Shown: piece by piece, positions 1 to 5,078 of the stretch | Numbering within the stretch: position 1 is the first letter of the stretch | Layout of the letters: each line of letters starts with the position of its first letter | DNA from: JAKLFA01 sp038222225 | GTDB lineage: Bacteria; Omnitrophota; Gorgyraeia; Zapsychrales; JANLHA01 | Direction of reading: 5' to 3' | Length of the DNA: 8,279 nucleotides | Assembly (NCBI GenBank): GCA_038222225.1 | Contig: JBBRHV010000080.1 | Span: forward strand, 1-8,279 | Made by a program: the position numbers and the translations under genes | The notes under the pieces: model-generated | Told to the model about the DNA's origin: nothing | The model's database searches: none | What the model saw: the letters and a program-made list of their open reading frames with translations, nothing else

Positions 1-136
1 CCTGATCAATAAAATCCGTGTCATTCAAAGACGTTCTTTCGGAATTCGGAATCTTGAGTATTTAAAACTTAAGGTCATAACGTCATTTATCAAAGATCAA
101 CCCCTGTGATTTACCCACAGGAAACGGTGAAGAGCC
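1..136 (+). mobile_element. Right end of an ISL3-like insertion sequence
   Basis: Read on the minus strand from 136, the sequence begins GGCTCTTCACCG and continues into a CCTGTGGG tract. ISL3-family elements typically have terminal inverted repeats starting GGCTCTT, and here the terminus follows the transposase stop by 27 bp, as expected for a right end. CCTGTG (103-108) and CACAGG (116-121) form a 6-bp stem with a 7-nt loop inside this terminus. The matching left end lies outside the window, so the length of the inverted repeat cannot be confirmed. Confidence 0.75.
2..109 (+). CDS. ISL3-family transposase, C-terminal fragment (5' end outside window)
   Basis: The frame beginning at base 2 is open for 35 codons and ends at TGA 107-109. 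It reads LINKIRVIQRRSFGIRNLEY followed by a short basic and hydrophobic tail. The pattern N-K-I-x-x-I-x-R-R-x-x-G-x-R-N is the characteristic C-terminal end of DDE transposases of the ISL3 group (IS204/IS1001/IS1096/IS1165). These enzymes cut and join insertion-sequence ends through a DDE catalytic triad, which would lie upstream of the window. The assignment is supported independently by an ISL3-type terminus directly downstream of the stop codon. Whether the full gene is intact cannot be judged here. Confidence 0.8.
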   Translation: MINKIRVIQRRSFGIRNLEYLKLKVITSFIKDQPL

Positions 137-144
137 TTATATTT
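137..144. repeat. Candidate 8-bp target-site duplication (one copy)
   Basis: The eight bases TTATATTT directly follow the inferred end of the element. ISL3-family insertions usually duplicate 8 bp, often AT-rich. Only one copy is visible, because the other would flank the left end outside the window, so this is a prediction. Confidence 0.4.
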
Positions 145-158
145 TTACTGTTGAGAGT

Positions 159-443
159 ATGGCAGGTCTTATTAATTATAATCGGGTAAATCCTAAGCCG
201 AACCAGGTTATTCAGTCAATCGTCAAAGAGCCGGAGCTGAGGGTCATGCAGGGAATGATCGTGGATATACAACTTCAGAGCAATGAGATCATGGTCAAGG
301 ATCTAAAGACCTCGGCAGGTCAAAAATTTATTGTCAATGAGGTCTTAATCAGTAAGCTAGCTAAGGGTAAGATGGTGGAAGTCAGCTTCTACCAGGGATC
401 GAAAGTGGCGCAGAAGGTGACCCTTATTAAAGAGGCCAAATAA
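159..443 (+). CDS. Small beta-rich hypothetical protein (94 aa)
   Basis: The protein has no signal peptide or membrane segment in its present form. Residues from about 27 on alternate hydrophobic and polar in short strands: LRVMQGMIVDIQLQ, NEIMVKDL, QKFIVNE, KMVEVSFYQ and AQKVTLI. That layout (G-x-I-x-x-I, then an I-x-V-K-D strand, then a late strand with V-x-V-x-F-Y) resembles small OB/SH3-like barrel proteins of the DUF5666/DUF1344 type. Those are usually exported, so this is a fold-level guess and no function is assigned. A GAGAG stretch (153-157) sits too close to ATG 159 to be a good ribosome binding site. The frame stays open upstream through the insertion-sequence end to TAA 78-80 without another ATG. 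The gene may therefore have lost an N-terminal signal segment and promoter to the insertion. The next gene starts 36 bp downstream in the same direction. Confidence 0.65.
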   Translation: MAGLINYNRVNPKPNQVIQSIVKEPELRVMQGMIVDIQLQSNEIMVKDLKTSAGQKFIVNEVLISKLAKGKMVEVSFYQGSKVAQKVTLIKEAK

Positions 444-479
444 GCGTTGTGTTGGTAAAAACGAAGCGTTGAGATTAAA

Positions 480-2177
480 ATGAAAAAAATTTTTTTCAGC
501 AAAAATTTTTTTATTATTTTTAGTAGTGCGGTTTTATGCGGCATTTGCTTTGTTTTCGATTTATTGATTCCTTGGGCAGTCGGAAGCATTTTGTATATCC
601 CAGTTATTGTCTTGTCTTTAAGGGCAAGAAAACCAAGAAACTTACCGATCTATTTTTCAGCGGCTGCTACGGTCCTTACGCTCATCAACTTGATTTTGCT
701 GGGGTTGCAGCCTCAAGAGATGAGGATCATTACAAACCATATTTTAGCCATCTCGATTATTTGGTTCACTGCTGTGCTGGGGATGTTCTATAAGAAAGAA
801 CATCAGGCCAGGTCGTATTTAGCCGCGATTGTGGATTCTTCCAACGATGCGGTTATTGGAAAGGATCTTGATGGTATGGTTATAAGCTGGAATTTTGGGG
901 CGGAAAAGATATTTGGATACACGGCACAGGAGATTATCGGTCATTCGATCACCTGCCTTATTCCGCCAGAATTTTGGGCGGAAGAAGGGGAGATTATTGG
1001 GCAGATCAAATCGGGGGAGACCATTGTTAATTTTGAGACGATTCGGATTGCAAAGGATAATCATCGCATTCATGTGTCCTTGACGCTTTCTCCTATCAGG
1101 AATTCTTTGGGAGATGTTATTGGTATTTCCAGTATCGCGAAAGATATCACGAAGCGGATTGAACTTGAGCAAAAAATGAGAGTCCTGAATCAGAGGATTT
1201 TTTTAGAGAAAGAGAAGCTGGAAGAAGTCTTAAATATCGAAGAGCATCTGAATATGATTTTTGATATTAACCGATTGTCGGATTTTGTCGTTGAAAAAGT
1301 GATGAATATTCTTGAAGTAGAGAAATGCTCGTTGATGTTTTATGATGAACGCGTTCGGTCTTTGTCGATCCGAGCATCAAAAGGGATTGATGAAGGTTTT
1401 TTATCCATTTTCCGCAGCATTGATGATCCTGAATGCATCTCCGGCTTGGCGCTTCGTGAAGGAACTGCTTTTGTTGTTGAGGATATCGAAAGGGACCAGA
1501 GGTTCCATCGGCCTAATAGGCCGGGGTATAAAACGGGTTCTTTTTGCGTGGTGCCGATTAAACTGGGTGAGAAAATGATGGGTGTGATCAATGTGGCGGA
1601 TAAAACAGCTCGGGAGACGGGTGTTTTTTCTGAGATTGATCTGCGCATTCTCTCAATGATCGCACGACAGGTCGCCGTTGCGCTTGAAAATGCCAAGCTG
1701 TATCGGGAAATGAAGTATTTGACGGTTACAGATCCGCTTACCAATATTAGCAACTTTCGGCATTTTTCTAAAAGTTTGGATTATGAAATTAATCGGGTCA
1801 AGCGGTTTCCGGGAACATTAAGTCTTCTGATGATCGACGTCGATGGTTTTAAATTTTATAATGACACATTTGGGCATCTGGAGGGTGATGAAGCTTTGAA
1901 AGAGATTGGACAGGTCATTGCGCGCAATGTTCGGGAGGTGGACATTGCCTGCCGGTATGCAGGAGATGAGTTCGCGGTGATTTTACCCGGGGACACATCA
2001 GAAGACGCGCATGTGGTAGTAAAGAAACTCAAAGTAGCGGTTGCAGGGCTTCAGTTAAAACGGAAACTGGAAATCAGCGCTGGAGTCGCTTCATACGTTC
2101 AGGGGATTAACCGGTATGATTTGATCCAGAAGGCAGATGTTGCGTTGTATCAAGATAAAAGGCGCCCTAAAGAATAA
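480..2177 (+). CDS. Membrane-bound diguanylate cyclase (4TM-PAS-GAF-GGDEF)
   Basis: Predicted to make cyclic di-GMP from two GTP at the inner membrane, under control of its sensor domains. Residues 1-104 hold about four membrane helices (roughly 10-30, 33-47, 56-76, 83-103), a layout common in sensor kinases and cyclases. A PAS domain follows (about 111-225, with SSNDAVIGKDLDG and IFGYTAQEIIGHS), then a charged helical linker (225-255). A GAF domain spans about 257-405 (VVPIKLGEKMMGVINVADK, then the closing helix). The GGDEF domain (about 412-560) has metal ligand D453, GTP-site residues F457, K458, N461 and D462, and the signature AGDEF at 494-498, a permitted active variant. R485-E-V-D488 lies five residues upstream, the spacing of the RxxD inhibitory I-site, so product inhibition is likely. 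The opening TDPLTNISNFRHF deviates from the usual TDxLTGLxNRR. The PAS and GAF ligands are unknown. The start is preceded by only a weak ribosome site. Confidence 0.92.
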   Translation: MKKIFFSKNFFIIFSSAVLCGICFVFDLLIPWAVGSILYIPVIVLSLRARKPRNLPIYFSAAATVLTLINLILLGLQPQEMRIITNHILAISIIWFTAVLGMFYKKEHQARSYLAAIVDSSNDAVIGKDLDGMVISWNFGAEKIFGYTAQEIIGHSITCLIPPEFWAEEGEIIGQIKSGETIVNFETIRIAKDNHRIHVSLTLSPIRNSLGDVIGISSIAKDITKRIELEQKMRVLNQRIFLEKEKLEEVLNIEEHLNMIFDINRLSDFVVEKVMNILEVEKCSLMFYDERVRSLSIRASKGIDEGFLSIFRSIDDPECISGLALREGTAFVVEDIERDQRFHRPNRPGYKTGSFCVVPIKLGEKMMGVINVADKTARETGVFSEIDLRILSMIARQVAVALENAKLYREMKYLTVTDPLTNISNFRHFSKSLDYEINRVKRFPGTLSLLMIDVDGFKFYNDTFGHLEGDEALKEIGQVIARNVREVDIACRYAGDEFAVILPGDTSEDAHVVVKKLKVAVAGLQLKRKLEISAGVASYVQGINRYDLIQKADVALYQDKRRPKE

Positions 2178-2249
2178 AAAAGGTGAAGGAAAAAGGTGCC
2201 GAATTGTTGAGCTAGTACACCCGTCATCTTTATGATGATTTTTTTAATG

Positions 2250-2283
2250 AAAAACCCTGAAAGATTGCTCTTTCAGGGTTTTT
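2250..2283. terminator. Bidirectional Rho-independent terminator
   Basis: CCCTGAAAGA (2255-2264), the loop TTGC and TCTTTCAGGG (2269-2278) make a perfect 10-bp stem. It is preceded by five A (2250-2254) and followed by five T (2279-2283), so it has a U tail on both strands. It lies between the stop of the diguanylate cyclase (2177) and the stop of the convergent PEP-CTERM gene (2315) and should serve both. Confidence 0.93.
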
Positions 2284-2314
2284 ATATGTGACGTCTCGCT
2301 TCTCCCCCAAGATG

Positions 2315-3109
2315 TCAGCTCAAAAACCTCTTCTTCGCAGCGCCAAAAAGAAGGCCGCTGGCTACAAGCAAGAAACTTGCCGGCTCCGGAGTGGAGTTGA
2401 CGCTTCCTTTCAAATTCAGATAATCGTTTCCGCATTTCATAGTCCAGTGCAGCCAGGCATCTCTCATTTCGCCTTCCGGGATATTGTTTAATCCCAGAAA
2501 TTCTAAAGGAATGCTCGCTTCCATGACATAATGGCTGTTTTGTTCAGCGCTGTAAACGAAAGAAATATCTCCGATCAAGGTGCGGTTTGCGCCCATCTTC
2601 CAGGGATTTGAAATGCTGTGTTGTGAATAGTCGGGATTGATCCAGCTGTTGACGGCGTAAAGCTTAGAGGTCGCAATATCGATCCCAAAGCCGTATTTCT
2701 TGACATCATAGGTGCCGATATTATTTGGATCTTGATAGTACCCTAAATCAATGAAAATATCGCCTGCCGGGTATGTGGCCTCTGTCGGGGCCAATCCGGT
2801 CACGATCGCTAAATACAGATTGGCATGGTCATTATCCATATACATGGCTTCAGCATCATAGGTATTGCCGCTTGTCCAGCCCGGTCCGATATTGAGCCAG
2901 CCGGTGCTTGTTGAAGCATTGTCTTCGGTAACCACATCCACTGTGGTTCCGGTCGGCTTATTTGTATCCAGATAACCCTGAACCAGGGCTGCTGCGCCAG
3001 AAAGGGAAACGCCCCAGTCAGAAACAGAACCGTCAACGACATAGGCTTGAGCATGGCCGCTGATGGCGAGAAAACTTAAGGTGATGATAAAAATGGCTGT
3101 TCTTTTCAT
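2315..3109 (-). CDS. PEP-CTERM exported surface protein (264 aa)
   Basis: Residues 1-22 are a Sec signal peptide (basic MKR, hydrophobic core, cut near AQA|Y). The C terminus is a classic PEP-CTERM sorting signal: TPEPASF at 240-246, then a hydrophobic helix (about 246-258) and a basic KKR tail (259-261). Such tails are recognised by an exosortase, which cleaves near the PEP motif and delivers the protein to the cell surface or exopolysaccharide matrix. No exosortase gene lies in this window. The body is rich in Asp, Asn, Tyr and Trp and opens with VVDGSVSDWGVSL. Together with later strands such as DIFIDLGYYQD and YVMEASIPLEFLGL, this resembles the CBM9/DOMON-like beta-sandwich that often binds carbohydrate. 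That is a fold-level inference. The start is supported by the signal peptide and by AAAAAGGAG on the minus strand (3120-3128), about 10 nt before the ATG. A sigma-54 promoter lies upstream. Confidence 0.9.
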   Translation of the reverse strand: MKRTAIFIITLSFLAISGHAQAYVVDGSVSDWGVSLSGAAALVQGYLDTNKPTGTTVDVVTEDNASTSTGWLNIGPGWTSGNTYDAEAMYMDNDHANLYLAIVTGLAPTEATYPAGDIFIDLGYYQDPNNIGTYDVKKYGFGIDIATSKLYAVNSWINPDYSQHSISNPWKMGANRTLIGDISFVYSAEQNSHYVMEASIPLEFLGLNNIPEGEMRDAWLHWTMKCGNDYLNLKGSVNSTPEPASFLLVASGLLFGAAKKRFLS

Positions 3110-3146
3110 AACTTAGATGCTCCTTTTTAGTAGACATCATTATGAA

Positions 3147-3162
3147 AGCAATTTGCGTGCCA
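3147..3162 (-). promoter_or_regulatory. Sigma-54 (RpoN) -24/-12 promoter of the PEP-CTERM gene
   Basis: The minus strand from 3162 to 3147 reads TGGCACGCAAATTGCT, matching the sigma-54 consensus TGGCACG-N4-TTGC at every defined base. The GG and GC elements (3161/3160 and 3149/3148) have the required 12-bp offset. The predicted transcription start is near 3136. That gives a leader of about 27 nt containing the Shine-Dalgarno sequence at 3120-3128 ahead of the ATG at 3109. Sigma-54 promoters are known in PEP-CTERM/exosortase bacteria, where the PrsK-PrsR two-component system is the proposed activator. I could not identify an activator binding site upstream. Confidence 0.85.
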
Positions 3163-3442
3163 GTAGCGAAGCTAAAAGAGTTTTTTTAGTTTGAACGGTA
3201 TTCTTTTTGCTTTCAATTGTTTATGATTGTTTTGTTCTGCGGTGATTATGTAAGATGGCCGGCAGTATATGTGTAATGTATTTATAGTTCATTTTCTTAG
3301 ACATTATTGTGCCTGTTTTTAGCACAGGCCGTAAGTTTACTGAAAATATTGGCGAAAAGATCATTGCTGATGGAGAAGTTTCTGCCTATAATGTCTTCGC
3401 AGGGGAAATAGAAGTTCAATTTTGGATGGATTTTAGCGCAGG
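3163..3442. other. Intergenic region with an unassigned structured leader
   Basis: No convincing gene lies between the divergent promoter and the DUF486 gene. On the plus strand GCCTGT (3311-3316) pairs with ACAGGC (3324-3329) around a 7-nt loop. An alternative, mutually exclusive pairing is TGTGC (3308-3312) with GCACA (3322-3326). A strong terminator follows at 3443-3471. The tract from about 3300 to 3471 could be an attenuator leader of the downstream gene or an independent small RNA. It matches no riboswitch class I can recognise. No clear plus-strand promoter is visible. Binding sites for a sigma-54 activator would be expected in the part nearest 3163-3300, but none is recognisable. Confidence 0.35.
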
Positions 3443-3444
3443 CC
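3317..3444 (+). repeat. Pair of 14-bp direct repeats, TTTTAGC[A/G]CAGGCC
   Basis: TTTTAGCACAGGCC at 3317-3330 and TTTTAGCGCAGGCC at 3431-3444 agree at 13 of 14 bases and lie exactly 114 bp apart. The first copy supplies one arm of the small hairpin at 3311-3329. The second runs into the left arm of the terminator at 3443. Their function is unknown. Confidence 0.6.
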
Positions 3445-3471
3445 TTTCAGCTAAAAAGCTGAAAGGTTTTT
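3443..3471 (+). terminator. Rho-independent terminator/attenuator upstream of the DUF486 gene
   Basis: CCTTTCAGCT (3443-3452), the loop AAAA and AGCTGAAAGG (3457-3466) form a perfect 10-bp stem followed by TTTTT (3467-3471) on the plus strand. It ends only 25 bp before the DUF486 start codon, with no plus-strand gene upstream in the intergenic region. It should therefore act on a leader transcript or small RNA. On the minus strand it lacks an equally good U tail. Confidence 0.8.
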
Positions 3472-3495
3472 CTGTGTCAAGAAAGGGAGGGCGGG

Positions 3496-3825
3496 ATGAC
3501 GACCATTATTCTTTTAACGATTTCAAATATTTTTATGACTTTTGCCTGGTATGGGCATTTGAAATATAAAACAGCCCCTTTGATGACAGTGATTTTAGTG
3601 AGCTGGCTGATCGCGTTTTTTGAATATTGTTTCCAGGTTCCGGCGAACCGCATCGGCCACGGGACATTCACGGTGGCGCAATTAAAGACGATCCAAGAGG
3701 TGATCACTTTGGTTGTGTTTTGTGGGTTCTCAGTTTTTTATCTCAAAGAAGAACTCCGGTGGAATTATCTGGTTGGTTTTGGTTGTATGGTCATGGCGGT
3801 GTTTTTTATTTTCAAAAAATGGTAG
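3496..3825 (+). CDS. DUF486 (DMT-superfamily) small membrane protein
   Basis: A 109-residue protein with four predicted helices. It carries the family's near-invariant stretches NIFMTFAWYGHLKYK (residues 10-24), AFFEYCFQVPANRIG (about 39-53), AQLKTIQEVITLVVF and the terminal VFFIFKKW. Its length and start match the family. DUF486 belongs to the drug/metabolite transporter superfamily and is related to small multidrug resistance pumps. Its substrate is not established, so no transport role is claimed. The ribosome site GGGAGG (3485-3490) is 5 bp before the ATG. It is the first plus-strand gene after the terminator hairpin at 3443-3471, so its expression may be attenuated. The next gene begins 68 bp downstream. 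Confidence 0.93.
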   Translation: MTTIILLTISNIFMTFAWYGHLKYKTAPLMTVILVSWLIAFFEYCFQVPANRIGHGTFTVAQLKTIQEVITLVVFCGFSVFYLKEELRWNYLVGFGCMVMAVFFIFKKW

Positions 3826-3893
3826 TTTATGCGTTAGGACAATTAAGTCATCAGAATCTTTTTTTTGTGCAGGAGCTGTGATATTCTTATTTT

Positions 3894-4406
3894 ATGAGAA
3901 TTCATCGAAACGGGTTTACGCTTTTAGAACTGGTTATTAGCATTGTGATCATTGGGCTCCTGGCTTCCTTGGCCCTGCCGAGACTTTATTTGATGGTTGA
4001 GCGGGCGAGGATGGCAGAAGCCTATGCTATGATCGGGACTATTCGCTCTGCCATGGAGCGGTATTATTTGATGAATAGTGGATCTTATACAGGCATTAAC
4101 ATCGGTAATCATGCAGGGGATCCTTGTCCGGATGACTGGTCTCCTTTAGGCCTGGCCAATCCCAGCTGCTCGCCGAATTCACATTTCAGATATCGAGTAT
4201 ACGGCGGAACGACGTTTATTTTTCCAGCGGTGTCTGGATATTACATTGGCGTTGGGCGGAATTCGTTTGAATGCACGAATTGTTCGCCAGCGGTCATGTC
4301 TGATTTTTTTATCAGTGTTCCTGAGGTATCTGGAGGAACGGGTGTTAGTTCCCTTTTTTATTGCGGTTATGGGTATTATGCGGCTGTCCTGGGAGCCTGC
4401 ACGTAA
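3894..4406 (+). CDS. Type IV pilin-like / type II secretion pseudopilin (170 aa)
   Basis: The N terminus MRIHRNGFTLLEL is a class III signal. Prepilin peptidase should cut after G7 and methylate F8, and the conserved Glu at mature position +5 is E12. The helix LVISIVIIGLLASLALPRL (13-31) would anchor the protein in the membrane and form the fibre core. The remaining globular domain is Gly/Tyr/Ser rich and has six cysteines (78, 92, 127, 130, 157, 169), enough for three disulfides in the periplasm. No assembly ATPase, platform protein or peptidase gene is present, so partners must lie elsewhere. It could be a minor pilin, a pseudopilin or a Tfp-like surface protein. The closest Shine-Dalgarno candidate, AGGAG (3871-3875), is 18 bp from the ATG, but a TGA at 3879-3881 rules out an upstream in-frame start. 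The next gene follows 8 bp after the stop. Confidence 0.9.
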   Translation: MRIHRNGFTLLELVISIVIIGLLASLALPRLYLMVERARMAEAYAMIGTIRSAMERYYLMNSGSYTGINIGNHAGDPCPDDWSPLGLANPSCSPNSHFRYRVYGGTTFIFPAVSGYYIGVGRNSFECTNCSPAVMSDFFISVPEVSGGTGVSSLFYCGYGYYAAVLGACT

Positions 4407-4414
4407 CATTGAAT

Positions 4415-5065
4415 ATGACGTCACTCATGTCTTTTTTTGAAAAATTTTTTTTCCGGTCGATTTGTTTGCTTTTTATAGCAAACATTTTTTTTGTTTCATT
4501 CAGCTGGTTTTCATGGCCGTTGAGCCGATTTTTAGGGCTTGGGGGGGAATCCAATTTTACCACCTGGCTTTCCAGCGCGATGATGCTGATCTCCGGAATT
4601 TTTGCGTTTTCGGTCGGGTTTCAGTCAAAGGATGAGGACAAGCGGGAGGCTTTCTTTTGGATTGGCGCAATCCTCTTTTTCATGTCCTGCGATGAAACCG
4701 CGATGATCCATGAATTTCTGGGGCCCATCATTAATCAGACGTTTTTGCACTGGCCGTTCCCCAAAACGCAGTGGGTCGTCGTGCTGGCTCCGCCGGCGAT
4801 CGCGGTGTTTATCGGTTTATCGATGAAATGCCGGCCGTATTTTCGATCAGCGCTTCGCGCCAAAAGATATCTTTTGGCGGGCATGGTGATCTTTTGTTTG
4901 GGGGCGTTTGGCGTGGAGTTGAGTTTGGGAATGTTTGATGCCACGTTGAACAGGACAGCGGCCCTCATTGAGGTGTGTGTGGAGGAATCGTTGGAGCTCA
5001 TCGGCGCGTTTTTGTTTTTTAAAGGCATGATGATATTTTGGAAGGACGAAGCCCGGGCCTTATAA
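4415..5065 (+). CDS. Six-TM membrane protein with DE-HE and EE-E motifs, unknown function
   Basis: A 216-residue protein with about six hydrophobic helices (near 14-34, 49-69, 79-92, 118-136, 152-172, 192-208). Two conserved-looking charged motifs sit at the membrane: SCDETAMIHEFLGP (D93, E94, H99, E100) at the end of helix 3 and VEESLELIGAFLFF (E190, E191, E194) at helix 6. The pattern S-x-D-E-x-x-x-x-H-E with a late E-E-x-x-E-x-x-G recurs in unnamed bacterial membrane proteins of about this size. The clustered acidic residues and His could bind metal, but no activity is established. The frame also has an ATG at 4361, which would overlap the pilin gene by 46 bp and add a non-hydrophobic leader. 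ATG 4415 or 4427 is preferred, although neither has a good ribosome site. It lies between the pilin and phosphodiesterase genes, 8 and 13 bp from them, probably in one operon. Confidence 0.75.
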   Translation: MTSLMSFFEKFFFRSICLLFIANIFFVSFSWFSWPLSRFLGLGGESNFTTWLSSAMMLISGIFAFSVGFQSKDEDKREAFFWIGAILFFMSCDETAMIHEFLGPIINQTFLHWPFPKTQWVVVLAPPAIAVFIGLSMKCRPYFRSALRAKRYLLAGMVIFCLGAFGVELSLGMFDATLNRTAALIEVCVEESLELIGAFLFFKGMMIFWKDEARAL

Positions 5066-5078
5066 AAAAGAAGATGAA

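Noticed and set aside
1340..1753. 137-codon minus-strand frame inside the diguanylate cyclase
   Set aside because: It is opposite the GAF and early GGDEF coding region. Its product is a Ser/Arg-rich sequence without recognisable features.
2224..2248. CATC/GATG hairpin followed by T7 after the cyclase gene as an extra terminator
   Set aside because: The stem is only 4 bp of mixed composition. The perfect 10-bp stem just downstream explains termination.
3309..3569. 86-codon plus-strand frame starting with GTG, containing both direct repeats in frame
   Set aside because: It has no ribosome site, runs through a strong terminator hairpin and overlaps the well-supported DUF486 gene by 74 bp. A decayed coding remnant cannot be excluded, but a live gene is unlikely.
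4361..4414. Upstream ATG 4361 as the start of the six-TM protein
   Set aside because: It would overlap the pilin gene by 46 bp, has no ribosome site and adds 18 residues that do not look like a membrane-protein N terminus.
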